From positions 124,001-188,000 of the forward strand of contig NZ_JAAOIW010000005.1 of NCBI RefSeq assembly GCF_011440305.1: a DNA stretch of 64,000 nucleotides, written 5' to 3'. The stretch's first letter is position 1. The number at the start of each line of letters is the position of its first letter. The position numbers were made by a program, and so were the translations under genes. The notes under the pieces were generated by a model. It had not been told where the DNA came from. It saw nothing but the letters and a program-made list of their open reading frames with translations, and ran no database searches. The stretch comes from Paenibacillus agricola (GTDB lineage: Bacteria; Bacillota; Bacilli; Paenibacillales; NBRC-103111). Below are positions 16,725 through 25,543 of this stretch, piece by piece.

Positions 16725-18728
16725 CTATTGGCTTATTTCTTTCCCAGCTTTTACACTTTCAGCCAAGTCTTCCTCAACATTATCCGCACTGGAGCCGAAC
16801 TCAGTAAATTCCTGGTTGTAGTTTGCCGCTACGGTTGGCTGTAAATATTTTGAATCCATATATTTAGCCAAGTATTGTTTGCCGAACAATGAATCATATT
16901 GCAGTTGCCGGTATTGTTCTACATCCGCTGCTAAAGCATCAGGTACGGCGGTAGTTAAATTGAGGTCTGCATCTACTACCAAATTTCGCAGCATGGCGGG
17001 CATTTTACGGGATAGCTCCTCATTGTAAGCAAGTGTTTCAGGAAGCTCCATGCCCATCTGCTTCAGCATATACGCACCAAGGAAGGAGTTGCTGAGAACT
17101 GGCAATTGTTCTTGTGGCAAATCTACATTGGACCAGGTTACGAATGGTACGCTATGCATTTGTTTCAATTCGTCAAGCGACCATTGTCCCGACTTCGCAG
17201 TTTGAATAAAACCCGTCTGCGTATACACATCATAGTCATAACCCAGCATCGGCAGATGGTCACCATAAAACACGATAACGGTAGGCTCCTCCGTTTCGGC
17301 AAAGTGGTCCATTAGCTTTTGCAGGCTTGCATCGGCATCTTGGATACCCTGTGTGTAGGTTTCGAGGGTATTTCGAGCCTCCACGGTTAAATCGCCTTCG
17401 ATTTGTATCGGATTACTTTCATATCGATTATCGTCATAGGGACCGTGATTTTGCATGGTTACGCCATAAATAAACATCGGTATATCCGTATTGTCGACCT
17501 GTTCAATAATGCTGTTGGCCACCTCGTCATCGGAGATAAAAGCACCTTTATATTGAGGGTTACTAAATTGCTCTTTACTTTTAAAGCTTTCAAAGCCCAT
17601 TTCTTTATACACGTTTTCGCGATTCCAAAACCAGCCCTCATAGGAGTGGATGGCCATGCTTTTATAGCCCTTTTCCTGAAAATATCCGGCTAGGCTTGGT
17701 GTTACTTTTGAAAGGTATTGTTGGTAGGGAACCGAGCCTGCTGGCAAAAAGCTCATCGAATGCCCCGTTAGTACTTCGTACTCTACGTTGCTGGTGCCGC
17801 CCCCAAACTGGGGAGAAAGCAAATACCCTGAGGTCGATTCCTGTTGCAGCCTGTGTACAGTAGGTAACGGATCCTCGCTAAATGTGACATTGGGTAGCAA
17901 CGTCGGATCCCAAAAAGCCTCGCTCATTATGAAGATAACGTTGGGCTGCACCCCATTAAAAGGATCGAGGTTTGCCGAGGCTGTCTGTATATTAGCCTGC
18001 CCCTTCAGTTTACCCGCTATTCCCTCCATCATCGATTCATCATAGCCCGCTGGCTTCTGGACAATCGCATTTTTTACATTCATCATAAAAGCTAATGAAA
18101 TCCCATTATTTCCGTAGTTTTCCGACTGGTTCCACACGATCTCGTTCGCACCCATGCGGTCCATCACCCGGCTGGCCCAAGGTGCGTTAACACCAAATGC
18201 ATACACAGCATAAATGGCTAGAAGTCCAACGATAGCACGGGTTTTAAGCCGCAAACCAAGCCGCGGCAGCCGAAACGATAAAACGACCAGCACTACAAAC
18301 ATGCCGAATATAACACCAATAGGCAGCAAATTCGATCTATTTGCTACGAGCGGTACAATATCTATGCTTTCTTTATTCAGGAAAATATCCCATGGAAAAA
18401 AAGGCTCGCCAATTAATTTCAGCTTAAAATAGCTGATTAGCGACATCGTACAAAGCAAAAGCATGGTCAAAGCAACCGCGGGCAATAACGCACCCGCTAA
18501 AGCGTATATCAGCAAAAAGATCAATAAATCCAAAATCGCATTCATCGCAAACAGCATAGGATTTTGCAGTAGCCATGCCATTGCTTCTTGTAAATTTCCC
18601 CGTTGTATAAATTCCGCTCCAAAAACTAAACATACAGGTACCACCAAACAAGCGAATATGATAAAAAAGGTACTCCTCAGTTGATTTAGCTTTGACCCTG
18701 TCCGTTTCCTTTTTTTCAAGGAACGCAT
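16725..18728 (-). CDS. LTA synthase family sulfatase-fold protein
   Basis: A 667-residue LtaS/YfgF-type enzyme that adds glycerol phosphate units or a related group outside the membrane. Five transmembrane helices fall within residues 20-185, followed by a linker and an extracellular alkaline-phosphatase-fold domain. Predicted metal and catalytic sites are Glu270 in FIMSEAFWD, the nucleophile Thr312 in GGGTSNVEYEVLTG, the HSYEGWFWNR loop, and YGDHLPML. These match the family order. A GGGGAG site precedes the ATG. It is monocistronic. Whether it is the main lipoteichoic acid synthase or a paralogue cannot be decided. Confidence 0.9.
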   Translation of the reverse strand: MRSLKKRKRTGSKLNQLRSTFFIIFACLVVPVCLVFGAEFIQRGNLQEAMAWLLQNPMLFAMNAILDLLIFLLIYALAGALLPAVALTMLLLCTMSLISYFKLKLIGEPFFPWDIFLNKESIDIVPLVANRSNLLPIGVIFGMFVVLVVLSFRLPRLGLRLKTRAIVGLLAIYAVYAFGVNAPWASRVMDRMGANEIVWNQSENYGNNGISLAFMMNVKNAIVQKPAGYDESMMEGIAGKLKGQANIQTASANLDPFNGVQPNVIFIMSEAFWDPTLLPNVTFSEDPLPTVHRLQQESTSGYLLSPQFGGGTSNVEYEVLTGHSMSFLPAGSVPYQQYLSKVTPSLAGYFQEKGYKSMAIHSYEGWFWNRENVYKEMGFESFKSKEQFSNPQYKGAFISDDEVANSIIEQVDNTDIPMFIYGVTMQNHGPYDDNRYESNPIQIEGDLTVEARNTLETYTQGIQDADASLQKLMDHFAETEEPTVIVFYGDHLPMLGYDYDVYTQTGFIQTAKSGQWSLDELKQMHSVPFVTWSNVDLPQEQLPVLSNSFLGAYMLKQMGMELPETLAYNEELSRKMPAMLRNLVVDADLNLTTAVPDALAADVEQYRQLQYDSLFGKQYLAKYMDSKYLQPTVAANYNQEFTEFGSSADNVEEDLAESVKAGKEISQ

Positions 18729-18857
18729 AGGCCTCTCACTCCCCTATCCCGCTTATCTCTAGAGCTTAATGCGGGTTTAATTTATCAGATAATTTCTTAT
18801 CCCACTCCATTGATCTGTCTTTACATTCTAAAGCCCTAATATTAATATAACCTTAAC

Positions 18858-18899
18858 ATATCCATTTTATGGTAAAAAAACCAATATTAAAATGGATAT
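18858..18899. repeat. 12-bp perfect inverted repeat upstream of the ltaS-like gene
   Basis: ATATCCATTTTA (18858-18869) and TAAAATGGATAT (18888-18899) flank an 18-nt AT-rich spacer. It lies about 130 bp upstream of the ltaS-like start and past the ung terminator. It may be an operator; the regulator is unknown. Confidence 0.5.
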
Positions 18900-18938
18900 A
18901 AAAAAGCCAACAGTAAGCCTGACGCCTACTGTTGGCTA
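18899..18938 (-). terminator. Terminator of the flavin reductase-ung operon
   Basis: The stem AGCCAACAGTA / TACTGTTGGCT is followed on the minus strand by TTTTTT. Confidence 0.85.
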
Positions 18939-18997
18939 TCTTTCAACTCCAATAAAGCAAAGCCCGCTTCATTCGGAGGAATCCTTAACTCTATATC

Positions 18998-19675
18998 TTA
19001 TATATTGGGCAGCTGCCAATCTATTTCCGTAGAACCTATGCTATGTAGAAAAGCGTTGGCTTCCGAATAAGGCTTACTGCCATAAAAGCCACGGTGGACC
19101 GATAAAGGACTTGGATGAACCGATTTGAGAATATGATGGCGTGAGTTCGTAATCAGCTGCATTTTTTGATGCGCTTGGCTGCCCCATAGAATGAAAACCA
19201 CGGGCTGCTCCCGCTCATTAAGCTTGCAGATGATTTCATCCGTGAAGCGTTCCCAGCCTTTGCCTTTGTGTGAAGCGGCTTCGCCTTCGCGAACGGTAAG
19301 CACCGTGTTAAGCAGCAGCACTCCCCGCTCTGCCCATGGCACCAGATATCCGTTGTTAGGTATCGTACAGCCTAGGTCCGAGCGAAGCTCCTTTAGCATG
19401 TTCTGCAAGGACGGGGGCGCCTTCACACCCGGCTTAACGGAAAAGCTTAACCCATGGGCCTGACCGATGCCATGGTAAGGATCCTGGCCGAGAATGACAA
19501 CCTTCGTTTCGACATAAGACGTATAATGCAAGGCATTGAAAATATCATCCATCTCGGGAAATATCGTGCGGTTGCTATATTCCTGGTTTAAAAATTGAAA
19601 TAGCTCCAAATAATACGGCTTTTCGAATTCGGCAGCTAATTGCTCGGTCCAATCATTATTTAATATGGACATCAT
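18998..19675 (-). CDS. ung: Uracil-DNA glycosylase
   Basis: A 225-residue family-1 uracil-DNA glycosylase, which removes uracil from DNA as the first step of base excision repair. The catalytic water-activating loop GQDPYHG has Asp65, and the C-terminal [11 protein letters not shown] loop carries the second active-site histidine. [12 protein letters not shown] and [11 protein letters not shown] are also family-typical. Two adjacent ATG codons follow GGGAGTGG. The gene starts 23 bp after the flavin reductase gene, so they share a transcript. Confidence 0.97.
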   Translation of the reverse strand: MMSILNNDWTEQLAAEFEKPYYLELFQFLNQEYSNRTIFPEMDDIFNALHYTSYVETKVVILGQDPYHGIGQAHGLSFSVKPGVKAPPSLQNMLKELRSDLGCTIPNNGYLVPWAERGVLLLNTVLTVREGEAASHKGKGWERFTDEIICKLNEREQPVVFILWGSQAHQKMQLITNSRHHILKSVHPSPLSVHRGFYGSKPYSEANAFLHSIGSTEIDWQLPNI

Positions 19676-19698
19676 GTACCACTCCCAGCTTGTTGCAG

Positions 19699-20241
19699 TT
19701 ACAGTTCTGGACTGAAAGCTTCTACCATTTTCACAAAATATTGCAGGGTATGTAGGGCACGCTCACGTAATTTTTCGTTAACCGGCTCTCCTTCCGGTGT
19801 AAAGGTACGATTCTCTCCGCCGATCGAAATCCATTCGGGGCAATTAATACCATGCACGCTGCGGACGATCGTCTGTAATTGCTGCAAGGAGCTTACACCA
19901 ACCGGGCCTCCAGTCGAGCTCACCGACAGAACTACTTTCCCACTAAATTGGGCTGAGCCTACAAAATCCAATGCGTTTTTCAATACACCGCTGGGAGCAC
20001 CGTGATATTCAGGTGTCGCTAATATAATACCATCTGCCTCATTCAAGCTATTCCTCAATATCGCTAGGTTCGCATCCTCACAAACTACGTCTGGGGAGTA
20101 TAAGGGTAGGGGCATTACATAAAGATCTAGCAACGTAACTAAACAACCTTTGCTTTCCAAAACCTGTTGTAAATAGCTGCACAATTGGGTTGTTGTAGCT
20201 TGTGCGCGATTGCTACCGGAAATAATTGTAATTTTAGTCAT
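19699..20241 (-). CDS. NADPH-dependent FMN reductase / azoreductase-like flavoprotein
   Basis: A 180-residue flavodoxin-fold protein. The N-terminal phosphate-binding loop [36 protein letters not shown] and STGGPVGV are the usual flavin- and ribityl-contact segments of NADPH-dependent FMN reductases (YhdA/ArsH-like group). It probably transfers electrons from NAD(P)H to FMN or quinone-like acceptors. It is the first gene of a two-gene unit with ung. The physiological acceptor is unknown. Confidence 0.9.
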   Translation of the reverse strand: MTKITIISGSNRAQATTTQLCSYLQQVLESKGCLVTLLDLYVMPLPLYSPDVVCEDANLAILRNSLNEADGIILATPEYHGAPSGVLKNALDFVGSAQFSGKVVLSVSSTGGPVGVSSLQQLQTIVRSVHGINCPEWISIGGENRTFTPEGEPVNEKLRERALHTLQYFVKMVEAFSPEL

Positions 20242-20412
20242 TGTATATTAGCTCCCTTATCGTGCATTTTACATTCATCGTAGTATATAACATTCACTTG
20301 AGTCAACACTGGAAATTTCCTTCCAGCTACTGCAGAATCGTTCAAAGCTTGCATGTCTTTTCCGATGTTAGGTACAATATAGGGGCACCATACAAAAGGA
20401 GATGTTAAGAAC

Positions 20413-20841
20413 ATGCTAGCAATTGGACAAAATGCCCCGTCCTTCAACGCTGAGAGCACACAAGGTGCTATACAGCTTAGCGATCATCTGGGCAAACAGC
20501 CAATCGTGCTTATTTTTTACCCGAAGAACGAAACCCCGATCTGCACCAAGCAATTATGCGCCGTTCGTGATTCCAAAACCCTATATGCCAAATTTAACGC
20601 GCTGGTATTGGGAGTGAATCCCGGTTCGCTTGCCGACCATAAGCAATTTTCGCAAAAATTCCAATACGATTTTCCGTTAATTAGCGACCAAGGCGACCTG
20701 ATTCGCCATTTATATGATGTTGGCAAAATATTTTTACTGGGCCAGCAGCGCTGTGTCATCGTGATCAGCAAGGACGGAACGATTGTTTACGCCAGAAAGG
20801 GCAATCGTCCCACTGATGAAATCTTAAGTGCCTTAAAATAA
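20413..20841 (+). CDS. Peroxiredoxin (Bcp/PrxQ-like)
   Basis: A 142-residue thioredoxin-fold peroxidase. YPKNETPICTKQLCAVRD holds the peroxidatic Cys44 and a second Cys49 four residues on, the arrangement of the Bcp/PrxQ group, which reduces hydroperoxides through an intramolecular disulfide. The canonical P-x3-T-x2-C context is kept as ETPIC. The start has AAAGGAGATG upstream. It is divergent from the flavin reductase-ung pair. Confidence 0.9.
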   Translation: MLAIGQNAPSFNAESTQGAIQLSDHLGKQPIVLIFYPKNETPICTKQLCAVRDSKTLYAKFNALVLGVNPGSLADHKQFSQKFQYDFPLISDQGDLIRHLYDVGKIFLLGQQRCVIVISKDGTIVYARKGNRPTDEILSALK

Positions 20842-20850
20842 AAATAAACA

Positions 20851-20900
20851 AACAAAAACATGCAGTCCGCTTCGATCTGGAAGGGAACTGCATGTTTGTT
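20851..20900. terminator. Bidirectional terminator between peroxiredoxin and pfkA
   Basis: ACATGCAGT (20858-20866) and ACTGCATGT (20887-20895) pair around a 20-nt loop. The minus-strand side runs into TTTTTGTTTG, so it serves pfkA best. Confidence 0.8.
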
Positions 20901-21867
20901 ATTGGGACAACCGTTTGGCCAATTCATAAAGCTCCATATTAAATTTTTTCTTAGTACTACATACTTTCTCGATATCGGTTATCGTCAGCTCGCCTTTAAT
21001 GATTCCACAGCCTTTGCCGGATTCACCTTCAATTAACATGCGCACTGCAAAGTCACCTAAGCTACTAGCCAATATGCGATCGTTATGCGTCGGAGCGCCG
21101 CCACGTTGAATATGTCCCAGCACGGTTACTCGCGGTTCAATGCTATCCTTGCGCTCGGAGATGGCATTGGCAATATCCTCTCCTTTACAAACGCCTTCGG
21201 CAACAATAATAATACTATGGCGCTTGCCCAGCTTGAAATTGGCTTCCATCCTGTCGGAAATTTCATCCATATCAAACGGTACTTCCGGCACCAATATCGT
21301 TTCGGCACCACTGGCTAAGCCCGAATATAAGGCAATGTCACCGCAATAACGCCCCATTACCTCAACAACGGATGACCGTTCGTGGGAGCTCATTGTGTCG
21401 CGCAGCTTGTTGATCGCGTCTACGACGATGCTTACGGCTGTGTCAAACCCGATGGTGAAATCCGTAAAAGGAATATCATTATCAATGGTACCTGGCAAGC
21501 CCATCGTTTTAATTCCCAGCTTAGACAACTTATTAGCACCTTGATACGAACCGTCGCCTCCAATGACCACCAAGCCATCAATGCCTCTTCTTTTTAAATT
21601 ATCGGCACCGATTTGCTGACCTTCGGGAGTCATAAACTCCTTACATCGAGCGGTTTGCAAGATCGTCCCTCCACGCTGGATAATATCGCCAACGCTCCGC
21701 AGGTCCATCTGGCGAATATCATCATTGATTAGCCCGGCATAACCACGTTGGACGGCGTATACCTCCAAACCATGAAAAAGTCCGCTGCGCACAACTGCAC
21801 GAACAGCTGCATTCATACCTTGTGAATCTCCACCGCTAGTTAGCACTGCTATTTTTTTTACTGACAT
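20899..21867 (-). CDS. pfkA: 6-phosphofructokinase
   Basis: A 322-residue ATP-dependent phosphofructokinase that converts fructose 6-phosphate to the 1,6-bisphosphate in glycolysis. The ATP loop is LTSGGDSQGMNAAVRAV (most bacteria have GGDSPGMN), GGDGS is at 103-107, and TIDNDIPFT holds the catalytic Asp129. VEVMGRYCGDIA and HIQRGG are also present. The length fits the bacterial tetrameric enzyme. No pyk or acc genes are adjacent, so this may be a solitary or second copy. GCTGGGAGG-like sequence precedes the ATG. Confidence 0.96.
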   Translation of the reverse strand: MSVKKIAVLTSGGDSQGMNAAVRAVVRSGLFHGLEVYAVQRGYAGLINDDIRQMDLRSVGDIIQRGGTILQTARCKEFMTPEGQQIGADNLKRRGIDGLVVIGGDGSYQGANKLSKLGIKTMGLPGTIDNDIPFTDFTIGFDTAVSIVVDAINKLRDTMSSHERSSVVEVMGRYCGDIALYSGLASGAETILVPEVPFDMDEISDRMEANFKLGKRHSIIIVAEGVCKGEDIANAISERKDSIEPRVTVLGHIQRGGAPTHNDRILASSLGDFAVRMLIEGESGKGCGIIKGELTITDIEKVCSTKKKFNMELYELAKRLSQ

Positions 21868-21893
21868 GTATGGTTTCCTCCCAGAAATAACAA

Positions 21894-22973
21894 TTAAAAT
21901 GATTTACGAACCAGTATGCTGTTTGCAAAGAAAAAAAGTCGGGTTAAAGGACTTCCCTTCATCAATTTTCGCGAAATTTGCTTCACCTGTATCTGTTTAT
22001 TGACCTTCGGATCCGACAAATAAAGCGCAAGTAAACCTTCAATAATCATGCTGTGAAAAGCCGGATGCTCCAGGAGCTTCGTCTTGGCTCTAGCCTCTAG
22101 AACGATGGCAGCGATACGGTTAACGGTTTGTTCCATACTTTCGTAGTAGCTGCAAAAATTAAGGTCACCACCAAGCGTATCCTCCCCTTGGTCGATCAAA
22201 TAATCCAATAAAATATGCAAGGCGCAAATATATGGAAAATAGGCATCTCGGATGGCATCCACGGAGCGAGTCTCTAAACCGGATCCAGCAGCTGCCAAAA
22301 ACATCATAAAAACGCCCAAGGTAGAGCCAGTAGCTGCCGCAAACTCATTCCAGCTAAGCTCTGGATATTTGGCCTCATAAGGCTTTCTCCAAGACAAAAG
22401 AGCCTCTTCCCTTAATTCATGTCGAATATGCTTATACACTTGTAAATCACAATATAAGCCTACCCATTCTCCCACATCCTTCGCTACCATTGCATAGGAA
22501 GGCAGCATTCGCAGGCTTGCCTGGCAGGTTTTAACCAACTCATTTAAGTAGCCGCCATCCTCCTGCTCTGCCCGGAATGCGTAATATTCATGAAGCGGCT
22601 CAGCCGGGTTAACGGCATCCAGCATGGACTGGTGCAGCCTACGGAAATCCTGCGGATCCATCGAGGTGCTCCGATCGCACAGGTTATCGAGATAGTCACT
22701 AATCGTCTGAAAGGCAACGATCAGCGGAATCAACACATGCCGCATCGGCAAATTGGCCGTGGCATACACGGCTCCTCCCTGGCAATGGAACAGCTTGCTG
22801 GTCATGCTGGCAATTGCCTGTTGTTTCAGCTCAGGGTCGGGCATAGCCTCCGCCTTTTCTTTCCAATACCGCAGCTGTTCCCCAACCTCCGGCAGCACAT
22901 AGCGATACACGCGCAGCATGAGCTGCACAGGAGTTCTCGGGACCTGTGCAGCATGTCCAGCTTTAAAGCTCAA
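21894..22973 (-). CDS. ytpB: YtpB-type tetraprenyl-beta-curcumene synthase (DUF2600)
   Basis: A 359-residue DUF2600 protein. In B. subtilis YtpB cyclises heptaprenyl (C35) diphosphate to tetraprenyl-beta-curcumene, the precursor of sporulation-linked sesquarterpenes. The aspartate-rich metal motif ISDYLDNLCDRS starts at Asp93, and a second motif region is LDYLIDQGED. I use the TTG at 22973, 7 nt after GGAGGG; an upstream TTG at 22997 is weaker. This start overlaps the end of the preceding gene by 11 bp, which implies translational coupling. No squalene-hopene-type cyclase gene is nearby. Confidence 0.88.
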   Translation of the reverse strand: MSFKAGHAAQVPRTPVQLMLRVYRYVLPEVGEQLRYWKEKAEAMPDPELKQQAIASMTSKLFHCQGGAVYATANLPMRHVLIPLIVAFQTISDYLDNLCDRSTSMDPQDFRRLHQSMLDAVNPAEPLHEYYAFRAEQEDGGYLNELVKTCQASLRMLPSYAMVAKDVGEWVGLYCDLQVYKHIRHELREEALLSWRKPYEAKYPELSWNEFAAATGSTLGVFMMFLAAAGSGLETRSVDAIRDAYFPYICALHILLDYLIDQGEDTLGGDLNFCSYYESMEQTVNRIAAIVLEARAKTKLLEHPAFHSMIIEGLLALYLSDPKVNKQIQVKQISRKLMKGSPLTRLFFFANSILVRKSF

Positions 22974-23559
22974 CAGCTTTCCCTCCGCTCTGCTCAAAGG
23001 AATATTGCAGCAGTAACTTCATTTCAACCCTTTGTATAGCCATTAACAATGATTCCGCATGTTGGTCCTGGACCATCGTCACTTGTTGCTGAACGAGGTC
23101 AACGAAGCCATAGGGATCCCATGCCGAGCTGCTGGCTATTTGGTGCAATTGGCTCTGAAGAGCGCTGTTACTAATTAGCTTCAGATCAAATGATGTGTAT
23201 AAGGCTTTGGCTTCTTGCAGCAGCGTATCGAATATAGGATGGCCACCGACCTGGCGGAACCAATATTTGGCGTTACTGTAGTCCCCCTCCATACGGTGCA
23301 TAATCCCATGCCAATAGCTTCCCGTTGAATTGTGGATATCTTGCGAAAGGGTATGCGATTTGTCCAAGCTCTCATTGAATAGATGCAAGCCTGATTGAAC
23401 AGCCTGCACATAAGGCATTTGGTTCGCAGCTATACCTTCCTTAGACAGCTTTGCTATTCGGATATCAATCAAATCATCCCATTCCTCCGCAGGATACAGC
23501 GAAGGCTGATGATCCTTCAATAACAACCATAATCTGGCTACTCCTTCTGTCCACACCAA
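22963..23559 (-). CDS. Hypothetical protein coupled to ytpB
   Basis: A 198-residue, mostly helical soluble protein with no membrane segment. The phrase YWHGIMHRMEGDYSNAKYWFRQVGGHP suggests a conserved histidine-rich helix followed by a TPR-like element; the wording recurs in hypothetical proteins of diverse bacteria as far as I can recall. The start is TTG with GGAGAGGTGG 7 nt upstream. Its last 11 bp overlap the ytpB start, so it is likely made in step with the terpene synthase. No function is known. Confidence 0.8.
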   Translation of the reverse strand: MVWTEGVARLWLLLKDHQPSLYPAEEWDDLIDIRIAKLSKEGIAANQMPYVQAVQSGLHLFNESLDKSHTLSQDIHNSTGSYWHGIMHRMEGDYSNAKYWFRQVGGHPIFDTLLQEAKALYTSFDLKLISNSALQSQLHQIASSSAWDPYGFVDLVQQQVTMVQDQHAESLLMAIQRVEMKLLLQYSFEQSGGKAVEL

Positions 23560-23702
23560 AGCTTTTCCACCTCTCCCAACTTAGGAGCAACCTAATCCTG
23601 GCTCTAATCGGATCCGGTTGTTGCTAAGTACCTGTTGAAACACATACCCTACATTATAATATAAAGAATCGGCAATGCCCACCATTATTAAACAAGTTTG
23701 CC

Positions 23703-24020
23703 CTAATGATGTGCAACTGAAGCCGTAATATCCTGATTGACTCTAAACCATAGGTTCAGCTCATTGATCGTTCCTGCCAATTCCGCGATTTCCGAATTAA
23801 GCTCGCAGGAAAGTTTGAAATTATCCTCTACATTCAGCTGGTTCTGCTTCTTGATAATGATGCTTTCCAGCCTTTTAATATGATCAGGTATAGTGCCGCG
23901 AATTTCTTCCCAGCGCAGCAAAATTTCAGAGCGTTCCTCTTCTGTAAAGTCTTCCCATTCCTTATTCCAATAGGGAAGCGGAATTCCTAGGCGCTGATCG
24001 GGTACAAAACTCCAAGCCAT
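23703..24020 (-). CDS. Hypothetical helical protein (105 aa)
   Basis: A soluble protein beginning MAWSFVPDQRLGIPLPYWN, followed by two long helices (residues 25-100), the first with WEDFTEEERSEILLRWEEIRG and the second probably forming a coiled coil. I use the ATG at 24020, which has GGTGGAG at 6 nt; an in-frame GTG at 24032 sits on the Shine-Dalgarno. It is monocistronic. Not recognised as a characterised family. Confidence 0.7.
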   Translation of the reverse strand: MAWSFVPDQRLGIPLPYWNKEWEDFTEEERSEILLRWEEIRGTIPDHIKRLESIIIKKQNQLNVEDNFKLSCELNSEIAELAGTINELNLWFRVNQDITASVAHH

Positions 24021-24190
24021 GGAAAACTCCACCTTTCCTTGAAAGCATAGCTGCTTGTATTTACATTAATGTACCACGAACCCCCCTCCACTTCCAGAGG
24101 TTGCAGGTAAAATTTCAAGCTGAAGTTATGGTAAAGTATGCTATACTGGGAGGAATGATTTTTAGAATGTATATTATAGGAGTCCTTTCA

Positions 24191-25531
24191 ATGAGTAAAG
24201 CTTCAGAAAAAGTTTTGGAAAACCGTGTGACCTTTCGACAGCTGCTTGCGTTCTTCTTGCCCTTGGGCCTTTCTGCCAGCCTAGTCACGATCTCCCACGT
24301 CATTATCAATAGTACGCTTGCCCGGTCCGCCTCTCCCGAAATTATTATTGCCAGCTATGCCCTGCCATTCAGCATTTTAGGTATTACAGAACGTCCAGCC
24401 CTGCTCTTAAGACAAACCTGCTCCGCTCTAGTAAGAGACCGAATCTCGTTTCGAGCGATGACAGTTGTCAGCATTTATATATTTTCGAGTATTTTGCTCC
24501 TCGGTGGTTTGCTATCCTACACGCCTATCGGCAAGTGGGTTTTTTTCTATTTATTTGGCGTAAATGACGAGTTGGTGGGACCGATGATTGATGTATATCG
24601 CGTTTTGATGTTTGTCAGCATTTTTTCGGGAGTGCGCTGCTTATTTCAAGGCGTGATCATTTTTAATATGCGTACGAAATGGCTGACGATCGGGATGGCT
24701 GTACGGCTGCTTGTGATGTACCTGGTTTCGCTCTATTTCATCAAAACCAATGGCGTGACCAGCGGGCAGGTAGGAGCGATCATCTTTCTTTCCGGGATGA
24801 TTATTGAGGCGGGAGTAAGCTTCTGGGAGGGCAGGCTGCTGCTGAAAAAAATTCCCGAGAAGCTTGCAGATCATCCGATAGAACGCCCGCGGCAAATCTT
24901 CGGATTTTATAAACCGCTGCTCTATTCTTCGTTTATTGCTGTCATTATCGGCCCTGCGATCAATTCCTTTATGGGCAAAACATCGGATTTCCAGCTATCT
25001 GTTGCTTCCTTAACGATCGCTTTTAGCTTGACTCAGCTCGTACAAAGCTTCTTCTCTTATATCCATCAAATTGTATTGAACTTTTACAATAAGGACGCTC
25101 CTGCTGTGATTCGGTTTACTTTGATATTGTCGTTCATACCCGGTTTATTGCTCGCGGTGCTGAGCTTTACACCGCTGGGTATGTGGTTTATGCAGCATGT
25201 GATGGGTGTAAATGAACGTTTGATGCATGCCAGCCTGGAAGCATTGCGGGTTTTCATGATCATGGCGTTTACCTTTCCGTGGCTGGATTTTGGCAATGGC
25301 CTGATTATGCTGCGAGGTGAAACCAAAGCGATGATTTGGTCGCAATCCGCCAATGTCGCGGTCACACTGGTTACATTGGTCGTGTGTGTGGCATTAAGTC
25401 CGGGCTGGAACGGCGCGATTGGTGCATTTGCCCAATCCTTAGGGATGGTTGCCGAAGCTTCGGTAGTCTGGATTGTTCTGAGGGCCATCAAGAAATCTGG
25501 GGACCGTTCTCCTTTTGCTATGAAATTTTAA
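24191..25531 (+). CDS. MATE/ANKH-like multispanning transporter
   Basis: A 446-residue membrane protein with about twelve hydrophobic segments in two similar halves. The opening FRQLLAFFLPLGLSASLVTI and SHVIINSTLARSASPE, then ITERPALLLRQTCSALV, resemble the MOP superfamily, close to MATE and progressive-ankylosis-like proteins. I use the ATG at 24191 with TAGGAG at 9 nt, not the longer frame from 24101. It is followed 12 bp later by an MFS gene. The substrate is unknown; drug or anion export is the family expectation. Confidence 0.75.
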   Translation: MSKASEKVLENRVTFRQLLAFFLPLGLSASLVTISHVIINSTLARSASPEIIIASYALPFSILGITERPALLLRQTCSALVRDRISFRAMTVVSIYIFSSILLLGGLLSYTPIGKWVFFYLFGVNDELVGPMIDVYRVLMFVSIFSGVRCLFQGVIIFNMRTKWLTIGMAVRLLVMYLVSLYFIKTNGVTSGQVGAIIFLSGMIIEAGVSFWEGRLLLKKIPEKLADHPIERPRQIFGFYKPLLYSSFIAVIIGPAINSFMGKTSDFQLSVASLTIAFSLTQLVQSFFSYIHQIVLNFYNKDAPAVIRFTLILSFIPGLLLAVLSFTPLGMWFMQHVMGVNERLMHASLEALRVFMIMAFTFPWLDFGNGLIMLRGETKAMIWSQSANVAVTLVTLVVCVALSPGWNGAIGAFAQSLGMVAEASVVWIVLRAIKKSGDRSPFAMKF

Positions 25532-25543
25532 ATTTAGAAACGA

